From UKL13-2 sp043744255 (lineage in GTDB: Bacteria > Pseudomonadota > Gammaproteobacteria > Burkholderiales > Usitatibacteraceae): DNA of 64,000 nt. The notes below the pieces were generated by a model. It had not been told where the DNA came from. It did not search any database and saw nothing but the letters and a program-made list of their open reading frames with translations. The stretch spans positions 76,715 to 140,714 of the forward strand of contig JAYTVA010000110.1 in NCBI GenBank assembly GCA_043744255.1. The letters run 5' to 3'. The position numbers and the translations under genes are program-made. Positions 25,459 to 34,204 of the stretch are shown here, in pieces. How positions within the stretch are numbered: the first letter of the stretch is position 1; every line of letters begins with the position of its first letter.

Positions 25459-26022
25459 ATGCGTCGCCGTAACGTTCGTAAACTGGCACTTCGTCCGCCG
25501 CTGCCACGCCGCGCGGTTGTTTGGTTTCCGCCGTTCCCCATTGACGCCAATATCGAAGCGTTTCGCACTGTGCATGACCCGCTCGCACCCGTGATCGCTG
25601 CGCATCTTCATCTCGTGTTTCCATTCGCGTGTCCACTCAGCGCCCTGCAACTTGCGACCCATACCCGCCGCGTCGTGGCGAAATGGCCACCATTGCCGGT
25701 GACGTTTCGCGACATTGAAAGCGTGCTCGATACATTTATTTTGTTGATGGTGCGTGATCGGGCAGAGGCGGTTGTTGCGCTGCACGACGCGCTTTACACC
25801 AAGGGCTTGAAAAACAATCTGCGCACCGACATCGCCTACACGCCGCACGTCACCCTCGCCCGCGCACCCGCCCGCGAAACATTTCCGGCGATGCTTGAGC
25901 ATGCCGAACAATTGTTACGCGGGCGCGAGTGGCGCATGGTGATGCGTGAGCTGACCGTGGTAACCCACCATCCTGACGGTACAATCACTCGCGATCACAC
26001 CGTCCCACTCCACAGCAACTGA
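25459..26022 (+). CDS. 2'-5' RNA ligase family (2H phosphoesterase) protein
   Basis: A 187-residue protein with the two-histidine layout of the 2H phosphoesterase superfamily: HLHLVFPF near residue 50 and HVTLARAP near residue 134. The second motif is canonical (HxT); the first is HxH rather than HxT. Members cut or join 2'-5' phosphodiester or cyclic phosphate bonds. It starts 1 nt after mobA and ends 8 nt before moeA, so it is embedded in the cofactor operon; no functional link is known. Confidence 0.78.
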   Translation: MRRRNVRKLALRPPLPRRAVVWFPPFPIDANIEAFRTVHDPLAPVIAAHLHLVFPFACPLSALQLATHTRRVVAKWPPLPVTFRDIESVLDTFILLMVRDRAEAVVALHDALYTKGLKNNLRTDIAYTPHVTLARAPARETFPAMLEHAEQLLRGREWRMVMRELTVVTHHPDGTITRDHTVPLHSN

Positions 26023-26030
26023 GTACGCCT

Positions 26031-27296
26031 ATGACTACCGCTATTACGATTACCCAAGCCTCCTGCGCCGACGATTACGATCCGAATTCCATGCCGGTCG
26101 ATAAGGCGCGCGCGTTCATTCACACGTTTTTGTCGCCGGTTACCGGTATCGCGCGCGCACCCATCCGCAGCGCGTTGGGGCGCGTGCTCGCCGCCGACAT
26201 CATCTCGCCACTCAACGTGCCGTCGCATCGCAATTCGGCGATGGATGGTTGGGCGATGCGCTTTGACGATCTCGGTGCGACGGAAACGACGCTCACCGAA
26301 ATCGGCACCAGTTTTGCCGGGCAGCCGCTAGGCAAAATGGTTGGAGACGGCCAGTGCGCGCGGATCTTCACCGGTGGCGTGGTGCCGGAAGGTTGCGATA
26401 CGGTGGTGATGCAAGAGCGCGCCCAGGCCAACGGCAAACAGATCACCTTCGCTACCGGCCAGCAGCGCGGGCAAAATGTGCGCGAGGCGGGCGAAGATTT
26501 GCAGGCTGGAGCCGTGGCGCTGGCCAAAGGCCGCACGGTGCGCTCCGCTGAACTCGGGCTGATCGCCTCACTCGGCATCGGCGAAGTGTCGGTGCATCGC
26601 GCGTTGCGTGTGGCGTTTTTTTCCACTGGCGATGAGTTGGTACAGATCGGCAATCCGCTCGGCGAAGGACAAATTTACGACTCAAACCGCTACACCCTGC
26701 ACGGCATGTTGACGCGCATGGGTTGCGAGGTGATCGACATGGGCGTGGTTAAGGACGACCCCGCGCTGCTCGAACATGCGTTCATCGAAGCCAGTGAAAT
26801 TGCCGATGTGGTCATCACCTCCGGCGGCGTATCGGTGGGCGAAGCGGATTACGTGAAGTCGCTGCTGCAAAAACTCGGCGAAGTGGTGTTCTGGAAAATC
26901 GCCATGAAGCCCGGCCGTCCACTCGCCTACGGCAAAATCGGCAAGGCACATTTCTTTGGTTTGCCCGGCAATCCGGTGTCGGTGATGGTGACGTTTTATC
27001 AATTCGTGCGCGATGCACTGTTGATTTTGCAAGGCGTATCGCCCTTGCCCGCGCAGCCATTGTTGAAGGCGATATGCACCTCCAAGATCAAGAAGGCACC
27101 GGGTCGCACCGAGTTTCAGCGCGGCGTGTTGTACCTTGAGGATGGTGTGTACAAAGTACGCGTCACGGGTGAGCAAGGCTCCGGCATTTTGAAATCCATG
27201 TCAGATGCGAATTGCTTCATCATGCTGCATGACCATGTGGGCAACGTGGATGCCGGTGCGACGGTGGAGGTACAAATTTTGGACGGAGTGGTGTGA
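26031..27296 (+). CDS. moeA: Molybdopterin molybdenumtransferase MoeA
   Basis: A 421-residue MoeA/gephyrin-type protein with the family motifs HRNSAMDGWAMRF, the FTGGVVPEGCDTVVMQE segment, YDSNRYTL, TSGGVSVGEADYV and GLPGNPVSVMVTF. It inserts molybdate into adenylylated molybdopterin. Length and domain order are normal. The stop overlaps the start of the next gene by one base (TGATG). Confidence 0.95.
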   Translation: MTTAITITQASCADDYDPNSMPVDKARAFIHTFLSPVTGIARAPIRSALGRVLAADIISPLNVPSHRNSAMDGWAMRFDDLGATETTLTEIGTSFAGQPLGKMVGDGQCARIFTGGVVPEGCDTVVMQERAQANGKQITFATGQQRGQNVREAGEDLQAGAVALAKGRTVRSAELGLIASLGIGEVSVHRALRVAFFSTGDELVQIGNPLGEGQIYDSNRYTLHGMLTRMGCEVIDMGVVKDDPALLEHAFIEASEIADVVITSGGVSVGEADYVKSLLQKLGEVVFWKIAMKPGRPLAYGKIGKAHFFGLPGNPVSVMVTFYQFVRDALLILQGVSPLPAQPLLKAICTSKIKKAPGRTEFQRGVLYLEDGVYKVRVTGEQGSGILKSMSDANCFIMLHDHVGNVDAGATVEVQILDGVV

Positions 27297-28006
27297 TGCA
27301 GCGGCGCAAATTTATTCAGATCGTTAGTGCGGCAAGTGTCTCAAGCGCCGCATGTACAGCCAATCTTCAGGCTGCACCGCAAAATTTGAGCGCGCGAAAA
27401 TACGAGCGCACCAAGCTCGTGGACGCCGACGGTCGGCCGATCAAACTCGCGTCACTCAAGCAAAATCACAACTACGTGTTTAACTACCCCTACGAATCCA
27501 CGCCGTGCTTTTTGTTGAATCTCGATCAAGCGCTGGAGAGTAAAGCGCTGAAGACCGAAAGCGGTGCCAGCTACGATTGGCCGGGCGGGGTCGGGCCGAA
27601 AAAATCCTTGGTCGCTTACTCCGCGATCTGCGCGCACAAGCTCGCCTATCCGTCGCCGCAAGTGAGTTTCATCGGCTTTCGCTTAACGCCTTCGCCCGCC
27701 AGCAAACGCGGCAAGGTCATTACCTGCTGCGCCGACAAGAGCGTTTACGATCCGTTCGCTGGGGCAAAGGTATTGAGCGGCCCCGCACCACAACCACTGG
27801 CGGCGATCCTGATTGAGCACGATGCCAAGACCGATGAGCTGTACGCAGTGGGCACCTTCGGCGGCGAAAAATTCGATGCATTTTTTCAGAAGTACGCATT
27901 CAAACTTGCGCTGGAACGCGGCGGTGCGGATGCAAAATCGGCTGCGAAAAAAACAGCCATATTGAAAGACCTCGCCAACTATTCAGCACAAACCGCACAG
28001 TGCTGA
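27296..28006 (+). CDS. Rieske-like exported protein with an incomplete ligand set
   Basis: A 236-residue protein with a twin-arginine-like N-terminus (MQRRKFIQIVSAAS) followed by a hydrophobic stretch and AQAAP-type cleavage region. It contains a Rieske-type first motif (ICAHKL: Cys-x-His) and a second motif, TCCADKSVYDP, then GPAPQPL as in Rieske proteins. In Rieske proteins the second motif is C-x-x-H; here the C-A-D-K pattern has Lys where His is needed, so a normal [2Fe-2S] cluster seems unlikely. I use the ATG at 27296 (MQRRKF); a GTG 3 nt upstream would add one Met. It is coupled to moeA. It may be a redox partner or a protein that has lost its cluster. Confidence 0.65.
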   Translation: MQRRKFIQIVSAASVSSAACTANLQAAPQNLSARKYERTKLVDADGRPIKLASLKQNHNYVFNYPYESTPCFLLNLDQALESKALKTESGASYDWPGGVGPKKSLVAYSAICAHKLAYPSPQVSFIGFRLTPSPASKRGKVITCCADKSVYDPFAGAKVLSGPAPQPLAAILIEHDAKTDELYAVGTFGGEKFDAFFQKYAFKLALERGGADAKSAAKKTAILKDLANYSAQTAQC

Positions 28007-28020
28007 GCTGACGTGTTGCA

Positions 28021-28713
28021 GTGAATATTCCTTGGATCAAAACCGCTAAAGATTTTCCCAGCGTAGACACCGCCCTCGTTGAACCCAGCGGCCTGCTGTG
28101 CATGGGTGGCACGCTGAGTGCGGAGATGATTGTCGGTGCATACAAACGTGGAATTTTTCCGTGGTTCTCCGAAGGCCAGCCAATCTTGTGGTGGAGCCCC
28201 GATCCGCGCATGGTGTTGTTCCCCGGCGACTTCAAGGTCTCGCACTCACTGACCAAAACGCTACGTAGCGCGAAATTCGAAGTACGGTTTGATACCGCGT
28301 TTCAACGCGTTATTGAGGGCTGCGCCGCGCCGCGCGAGCCCGGACATGGCACGTGGATCACGCCCGACATGCAGGCCGCCTACACGCGCCTACACGCGCA
28401 AGGCATCGCGCATTCGGCCGAGGCGTGGCAAGGCGGCGAGCTGGTCGCGGGGCTGTATGGCATTGGCTTGGGCAAAATGTTTTACGGCGAATCCATGTTC
28501 ACGCGTGTGACCGATGGCTCCAAGGTCGCGTTCGTGGCACTGGTGGAAAAACTCAAGGCGGATGGCTTTGTATTGATCGACTGCCAACAAGAAACGCGCC
28601 ACCTTGCGAGCTTCGGCGCACACCCCATTCCCCGCGCCGAATTCACGCAACGCGTGCAAGAGTTGATAACATCAAGCTCTATTTCGAATTGGACAACGCC
28701 GGTCTCGCTATGA
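28021..28713 (+). CDS. aat: Leucyl/phenylalanyl-tRNA-protein transferase
   Basis: A 230-residue protein of the Aat family. Motifs are GLLCMGGTLSAEMIVGAYKRGIFPWF, WWSPDPRMV, GTWITPDMQAAY and GELVAGLYGIGLGKMFYGESMF. It transfers Leu or Phe to N-terminal Lys/Arg, marking proteins for ClpAP. It starts with GTG at 28021. It overlaps bpt by 4 nt (ATGA). Confidence 0.95.
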   Translation: MNIPWIKTAKDFPSVDTALVEPSGLLCMGGTLSAEMIVGAYKRGIFPWFSEGQPILWWSPDPRMVLFPGDFKVSHSLTKTLRSAKFEVRFDTAFQRVIEGCAAPREPGHGTWITPDMQAAYTRLHAQGIAHSAEAWQGGELVAGLYGIGLGKMFYGESMFTRVTDGSKVAFVALVEKLKADGFVLIDCQQETRHLASFGAHPIPRAEFTQRVQELITSSSISNWTTPVSL

Positions 28714-29435
28714 GCAAGCTCAACGATCTTCCGTTCGCGAACTTACAGTTCTACGCCACCGCGCCGTATCCGTGTAGCTACTTGCCCGGTCGGCTCGCGC
28801 GTTCACAAGTCGCCACGCCGAGCTATTTGATTGACACCGCCGCCTATGGGCATCTGGTGAAAGCGGGCTTTCGTCGCAGCGGCGCGTTTACGTATCGTCC
28901 CTATTGCGATCATTGCCGCGCCTGTACGCCGCTACGGGTGCTAGTCGACGAATTCGCAGCCACGCGTTCGCAGCGCCGCACTATCGCGAAAAACACCGAC
29001 CTCATCGCGCGCGTGATGGAGCTAAAGTTTTCGCACGAGCACTACGCGCTGTATCGCCGCTATCAAGCAAGCCGTCATGCGGGCGGTGGCATGGATCAGG
29101 ACAGCCGCGAACAGTATTCGCATTTCTTGTTGCAAAGTAATGTGCACACGCGCTTGATCGAGTTTCGCGAACACGGCATCTTGCGCATGGTCAGCGTGAT
29201 GGATCAACTCGAAGACGGGCTATCGTCGGTCTACACGTTCTTCGATACGCAGCGTTCTGAACTCGGGCTGGGCACTTACAGCATCCTCTGGCAAATCGCT
29301 GAGGCCGCGCGGCGGAAGTTGCCATATGTGTATCTGGGCTACTGGATTTCAGAGAGCCGCAAGATGAGCTACAAGGCGAATTTTCAGCCTGCCGAGGGTT
29401 TGGTGGCGGGCGAGTGGATTCGCGTCAAAGGTTAA
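28710..29435 (+). CDS. bpt: Aspartate/glutamate leucyltransferase Bpt
   Basis: A 241-residue protein of the bacterial arginyl/leucyltransferase (Ate1-like) family. It has an N-terminal PYPCSYLPGRLARSQ segment, the cysteine cluster YCDHCRACTPLRV and the C-terminal YVYLGYWISESRKMSYKANF motif. It adds leucine to N-terminal Asp or Glu. The frame is open far upstream into aat, but the ATG at 28710 gives the family's standard N-terminus. Together with aat it makes the bacterial N-degron pathway. Confidence 0.95.
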   Translation: MSKLNDLPFANLQFYATAPYPCSYLPGRLARSQVATPSYLIDTAAYGHLVKAGFRRSGAFTYRPYCDHCRACTPLRVLVDEFAATRSQRRTIAKNTDLIARVMELKFSHEHYALYRRYQASRHAGGGMDQDSREQYSHFLLQSNVHTRLIEFREHGILRMVSVMDQLEDGLSSVYTFFDTQRSELGLGTYSILWQIAEAARRKLPYVYLGYWISESRKMSYKANFQPAEGLVAGEWIRVKG

Positions 29436-29485
29436 CCCGCAGCGAACAACGTAAAATTTGTCACCCACAACCATTAGCAAAAATC

Positions 29486-29905
29486 ATGACCATCCAACCC
29501 TTCCACCTCGCCTTCCCCACCCACGACCTGACCGCCGCGCGCGCCTTCTATCTCGGCTTATTGGGTTGTAACGAAGGCCGCTCCAGCCCGCATTGGGTGG
29601 ACTTTGATTTTTACGGGCATCAGATCGTCGCGCACCTTTCGCCCGACGAATGCTCAATGGCGAAGACTAGCGAAGTCGATGGCGACAACGTGCCGGTGCG
29701 GCATTTTGGTGTGGTGTTGACGATGCCGGTTTGGCAGGCGCTCGCCGAAAAGTTGGTCGCGGCGAAAACGCCATTTGTGATCGAGCCGCACGTTCGCTTC
29801 AAGGGCGAGCCGGGTGAACAGGCGACGATGTTTTTCTTGGACCCGTCTGGCAACGCGCTTGAATTCAAGGCGTTCCACGATATTGGTAATTTGTTCGCCA
29901 AGTAG
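29486..29905 (+). CDS. VOC (glyoxalase/bleomycin resistance fold) family protein
   Basis: A 139-residue vicinal-oxygen-chelate fold protein: FHLAFPTHDLTAARAFYLGLLG at the start and FFLDPSGNALEFKAF at the end, with His7, His51 and the final Glu as likely metal ligands. Such proteins isomerise, cleave or bind small molecules; the substrate is not predictable here. It converges with the GGDEF gene, with only 5 nt between stops. Confidence 0.85.
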   Translation: MTIQPFHLAFPTHDLTAARAFYLGLLGCNEGRSSPHWVDFDFYGHQIVAHLSPDECSMAKTSEVDGDNVPVRHFGVVLTMPVWQALAEKLVAAKTPFVIEPHVRFKGEPGEQATMFFLDPSGNALEFKAFHDIGNLFAK

Positions 29906-29910
29906 CGCGA

Positions 29911-32880
29911 TTAGCCGCCATCCAATGCGGCGGTGTCTACATGGCGCTGCGCCACCGTAGCGTCACGCACGCCGCTGGTGAGCGAATGTACGGAGGCACG
30001 CACTTGATTGCGTCCCGCACCTTTGGCCTGGTAGAGCGCGTCGTCGGCGAGCTTTAGGGCGACTTCAGCAGCATCAGTCGCCACGGGCAGCATCGTCACC
30101 ACGCCGATACTCACCGTCACGACCTTTGCCACCAGCGATTTCGGATGTTCTAGCTGCAGCATGGCGACGGCTTCTCGCAGACGCTCGGCCAGATTCATGG
30201 CTCCCTCGGTGCGTGTGTTTGGCAAGATAACGCCAAATTCTTCGCCACCGTAACGGGCACAGGTATCGATGTCGTCGCGCACGACTTCGTCCAAACAATG
30301 GGCCACCAGCTTCAGGCAATTGTCGCCGTGTACGTGGCCACGCAAGTCGTTAATGAGTTTGAAAAAGTCGATATCGATCATCAAAATCGCAATGGGCGTT
30401 CGTTCGCGAATCGCGCGTTTCCATTCGCGAGTCAGCGCTTCATCAAATGCACGGCGATTGGCGATGCCGGTCAAGGCATCCACCCGCAACATGGTTTTGA
30501 GTCGCTCGTTGGCGAGCACCAGGGCTTTGTTGGCGTTGGTGGTCTCTTGCGCTTGCGCGCGCAGGGATTCACTTAGCTCCTGATTGGCGCGTAACAAATA
30601 TTGATTGCGCACGCGCTTTGAGACCATGCGACTCGCGCGGATGATGCCACCGGCCAGCCCATCTACCGCTTCGGCAAACGCGCCCTCACCTTTTACGGTG
30701 ATCTCGGCGAGCAAGCGGGCGCGCCCGTAGCCGCTCAGTGGCGACCAAGCCTGAACCTCGACAAAGTAGTTGCCCACGGGCAGCGAGGTGAACGATAGCG
30801 ACGCTTCACGACTCAATGCGGACCACTTGTCATCAAAGCCGATCAACTTATGACGGAACAAAGTATTGTCGTCATCAATCTGGCTTGAGGCGAAAAAGCG
30901 CACCGTGCCATGCCATTTGCCAGCGGGTAGCGTGTGCCGTTGTCCGCGCAAGGTGGGGCTGGCATTGAACCACTCGACGTCGAGCAACAACACGTCAGGT
31001 TGCGAGCGGTATTGCTCGAGCTCGGTGTGATCGACGACGGTGACACCCGAATTGAGTCCGCACCAATAGCGATTGTCGGCGTCGAGCGCCAGCGCGCGGC
31101 TGCTGGTGAATTCCCAGCGATGGCCGCCGATGCCGCCGCAACGAATTTCGCGGCGAACCTTCATGTCGGTGAAGTCATATTCGACCAAGCCTTGGCCGCC
31201 ACCGATAACGAGCGTGTTGGCATTCGGCAGCAGCGCAGTCCAGCCGACCACCAGTTCCGGCGATTCAAACATCAGTTGCGCCGGGGCGTGGTCGTCGAGA
31301 CGAATGACGCGATTATCCTGGAGGATCGCGCGTACCCCGTCCTCACCCAAAGCCACCGAATAGGTATTCCCACCCGCCTGCAACCCTTCGCCTGTCACGC
31401 GCGACAAGCCACGTGGGTCTTCGTACACCCACAAACCGTTACCGAGTGTGCCGACCCAAAGCCGGTTGCCATCGGCCACCAAGGTGTAGACATAGCCTAG
31501 CGACGCGCCATCAATACCCTTTAACTCGTCCACGTGACCGTGACGAATACAGGCGAGCCCGCGCAGGGTGCCAACCCACAGGCCATTGGCGAAGTGCGCC
31601 AGCACCCGTCCAGGCGCGTCGAGCACCGCGTGGCCTTGGCCAATCCGCTCTGGCTTGGCATCCGCGCCGGCATCACCCGGCCAGCGCAATAGGCCATCGA
31701 AATGCGTTGCCGCCCAAATCGCACCATCATCATCTTCAAGGACATCCCATGCGCGACTGCTGTCGAGCGTGTGTTCAACGCGGAACCGGCCCTCGTGCGT
31801 GCGCATGCGCAAAATCGCGTTCTCTGCGCCCACCAACATCGAATCCCGCTTCCCGGGGATCACTGAGTACACCTGCCCGATGTTACCGAGTTCGGGTTGC
31901 ATCACACAATCGCGCAATGCGCTGATGCGAAAGCACCCTAGCGAATCGGTCGAACACCAAATGTTGCCGAAGCTGTCTGCGGCGATGTGATTGATACTGG
32001 TGCCGAGTTCAACCTCGCCACGCCGCTGCCAAGCGCCGCTCTCCACGCGAAATTGGCGTAGGGTGTTGGCGTGCGCGAGCCACAATTCATCGCGATAGAG
32101 CAACAGCTTGCTGACGGGGACGTTGATCAGGAGCGCACGAGGCCGTCCCAGCATGACGTCTTCTTTGGAAATGCCGATCAGTCCGTTGTCGCCAGCAATG
32201 AACACGACGCCATGCGCATCGATCTCGACTTGCTTGACCGCACCGACCGCAGCGTAGAGTATCGGTGACAGCGTGGCCCATTTGCCGTCGTCGAAAATGG
32301 AAATGCCCGCGTGCGCGCTAGCGACCACTAGCGCACCAGTAGCATTGACGGCGAGATCAAAAATGACATCCCGACCGAGTTGCCCATGCTCAACCCGGCG
32401 AAAGCTTTGATTCAAATTTCGGTATACCAGACCGGTGGGTGTGCCGACATAAACAGTGCCATCGATGGTTGACGCGAAGTGTTCGGCTGGGCCAAATGCC
32501 CAAGCGACACCATCCGGGAAACCAGTGATACGACCATCGTGCTCAATACGATCAACCGCACCGTCCGAGCCGACCCAGATCACACCGTCCGCACTTGCAT
32601 AGAGTCCGCGCAGGCCGTGCGAGGTCAATCCCTCAGGGACACCAAAGCAAATAACGCGGATGCCGTCATAGCAGGCCAAGCCACAAGGGCCGCTCATCCA
32701 AATCCGTCCGTCGTGCCCCTCAACAACGGAGTGCACCTGACCACTCTTCAGCCCTTGCTGGCGATTGATATTGGTGGTCAGTAGCTTGTTGACTTGCGGC
32801 CAATAGCGGTCGTGCGCAGCTGTTTTGTACAACTCAGATGCGACGAACGCGGGCGCATCGATGATTGACGATAATGCCAT
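29911..32880 (-). CDS. Beta-propeller sensor with GGDEF diguanylate cyclase domain
   Basis: A protein of about 989 residues. The first 630 or so hold many two-component-regulator-propeller repeats (GxIWVGTxxGL-like, for example DGVIWVGSDGAVDRIEHDG), then a Y_Y_Y-like beta domain (about 640-745), a coiled-coil linker and a C-terminal GGDEF domain with intact GGEEF active site, so it should make c-di-GMP. The usual inhibitory RxxD is replaced by DDID. I see neither signal peptide nor the membrane helix normally found after Y_Y_Y, so it may be cytoplasmic. The start is uncertain: ATG 32880 is used, but the frame stays open to ATG 32961 through a cytosine tract. Neither has a good ribosome site. 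Confidence 0.85.
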   Translation of the reverse strand: MALSSIIDAPAFVASELYKTAAHDRYWPQVNKLLTTNINRQQGLKSGQVHSVVEGHDGRIWMSGPCGLACYDGIRVICFGVPEGLTSHGLRGLYASADGVIWVGSDGAVDRIEHDGRITGFPDGVAWAFGPAEHFASTIDGTVYVGTPTGLVYRNLNQSFRRVEHGQLGRDVIFDLAVNATGALVVASAHAGISIFDDGKWATLSPILYAAVGAVKQVEIDAHGVVFIAGDNGLIGISKEDVMLGRPRALLINVPVSKLLLYRDELWLAHANTLRQFRVESGAWQRRGEVELGTSINHIAADSFGNIWCSTDSLGCFRISALRDCVMQPELGNIGQVYSVIPGKRDSMLVGAENAILRMRTHEGRFRVEHTLDSSRAWDVLEDDDGAIWAATHFDGLLRWPGDAGADAKPERIGQGHAVLDAPGRVLAHFANGLWVGTLRGLACIRHGHVDELKGIDGASLGYVYTLVADGNRLWVGTLGNGLWVYEDPRGLSRVTGEGLQAGGNTYSVALGEDGVRAILQDNRVIRLDDHAPAQLMFESPELVVGWTALLPNANTLVIGGGQGLVEYDFTDMKVRREIRCGGIGGHRWEFTSSRALALDADNRYWCGLNSGVTVVDHTELEQYRSQPDVLLLDVEWFNASPTLRGQRHTLPAGKWHGTVRFFASSQIDDDNTLFRHKLIGFDDKWSALSREASLSFTSLPVGNYFVEVQAWSPLSGYGRARLLAEITVKGEGAFAEAVDGLAGGIIRASRMVSKRVRNQYLLRANQELSESLRAQAQETTNANKALVLANERLKTMLRVDALTGIANRRAFDEALTREWKRAIRERTPIAILMIDIDFFKLINDLRGHVHGDNCLKLVAHCLDEVVRDDIDTCARYGGEEFGVILPNTRTEGAMNLAERLREAVAMLQLEHPKSLVAKVVTVSIGVVTMLPVATDAAEVALKLADDALYQAKGAGRNQVRASVHSLTSGVRDATVAQRHVDTAALDGG

Positions 32881-33081
32881 GAGGAAACCGGGGGGGGGTG
32901 GGGGGCAATGGTGGGGGCTGCTGAAGCTTAGCAGCGCTTGAGCAGCACCTGGCCGTGCCATTGTAAACGATTGACAACCGGCGGCGGGACTTGATGGCGC
33001 TTGTCGGCGCTGTCGGCGCTCGATGCGATGTTCAATCAGCCTCGCCGCAATGCACTCGCTGAGGGCCGCGTGCGGCTTTCA

Positions 33082-34161
33082 CTACTTGCAGAGCCCCAGA
33101 ATCCGGTCTTCTTGCGAGCACGCTTTGGATGAGCGCACTCTGGGCGCGGTAGAGGTCGCGGTGGGCACCCGGTCGCGCCCGGCAAGGCAGCTATTGATCG
33201 CCTTGCTGGTTACCCCGTAGTATGCCCAGCCATCGTTCAGTTTTGGCAGCGCCAGATTGACCTCGCGCCACTTGGGGTGACCTTCAGCCTGTAGCTTGCC
33301 GAAGTTTTGACACAGCGACTGGCCAAATCGCGCCATGTGGCTGGCGGTGCCCGCCAAATTGAAGTCATAGGTCACGAGAAATGCCCCGACGGAAATGGTG
33401 GTGAAATCTTCCGTCAAAAAGCTCGGGTAGCTGGCAGCACGCATGACAGCGGGCGCATAGACCTTCAGCGCTTCCTTGCTTGAGGCATGGGCGGGATCGA
33501 ACTTCAGCAGCTTGATGTATCGCTGCGCTTCTGGCGTCATGTTGGTGATGAGCGGCGCGGGCTGGCCGGCAGCGACCACCACGACATCTAGGGATTTATC
33601 GTTGACCAGCTTGACCAGCGCTTCTTCATTCGACAAAAAGCTCGCATTCGCGTCTGGCATTTGCTGCTTGAACATCATGCGATAGAGCGTATTGGTGATG
33701 AGGGCGGCACCACTGCCGACTAGGCCACCGTTGATTTTCGCGTCTTTGATGTCGTGCAAATAATTGAATGGCGAATCCGCGCGGACGATGTAATGAATCT
33801 CGGTGTTGTACAGGGGCAAGATCACCCGCAGTGGCCGAATGATGCTGGCCGCCTCACCGCCAACGCCGCCACGATCCACAAACGCCTGATACACGTCCGC
33901 TTGGACGACCGCGAATTTCACGCCCGGCTCATAGCGCAACAGCTTCACGTTGGCGGCCGACCCTGCGGTAGGAACCACTTCCAATTGGATGTCCGCTTGT
34001 GGTGCAACCATCTTGGCGAGGTCGGCACCAATGGCGAAGTAAGTGCCTTTTTCAGAGGCGGTGACTACTTTGTATTGGATGGCAGCGGCGACCCCGCTTA
34101 ACGTCAGCAAGAGCATGGCTAGGACGGTATTGGCGACATGCGGCAAACGGCTTTTTTTCAT
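33082..34161 (-). CDS. TAXI-family TRAP-type solute-binding protein
   Basis: A 359-residue exported protein with a signal peptide (to about residue 27, VAAA) and a TAXI-type periplasmic binding domain (VTASEKGTYFAIGADLAKMVA, NVKLLRYEPGVKFAVVQADVY, GSGAALITNTLY). The family delivers small molecules to TRAP transporters, yet no TRAP permease is nearby. It carries an additional C-terminal tail of about 35 residues ending CSQEDRILGLCK, matching the end of the zinc-ribbon protein encoded just upstream. GGAGG lies 6 nt before the chosen ATG. It is probably co-transcribed with that gene (43-nt gap). Confidence 0.85.
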   Translation of the reverse strand: MKKSRLPHVANTVLAMLLLTLSGVAAAIQYKVVTASEKGTYFAIGADLAKMVAPQADIQLEVVPTAGSAANVKLLRYEPGVKFAVVQADVYQAFVDRGGVGGEAASIIRPLRVILPLYNTEIHYIVRADSPFNYLHDIKDAKINGGLVGSGAALITNTLYRMMFKQQMPDANASFLSNEEALVKLVNDKSLDVVVVAAGQPAPLITNMTPEAQRYIKLLKFDPAHASSKEALKVYAPAVMRAASYPSFLTEDFTTISVGAFLVTYDFNLAGTASHMARFGQSLCQNFGKLQAEGHPKWREVNLALPKLNDGWAYYGVTSKAINSCLAGRDRVPTATSTAPRVRSSKACSQEDRILGLCK

Positions 34162-34204
34162 TTGAGACCTCCAGGGCGTAAGTGCAAATCGAGCGGGTGA
34201 AAAA

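Noticed and set aside
28353..28709. Long N-terminal extension of the bpt reading frame
   Set aside because: It lies within aat in another frame and does not resemble the transferase family; the ATG at 28710 gives the standard N-terminus.
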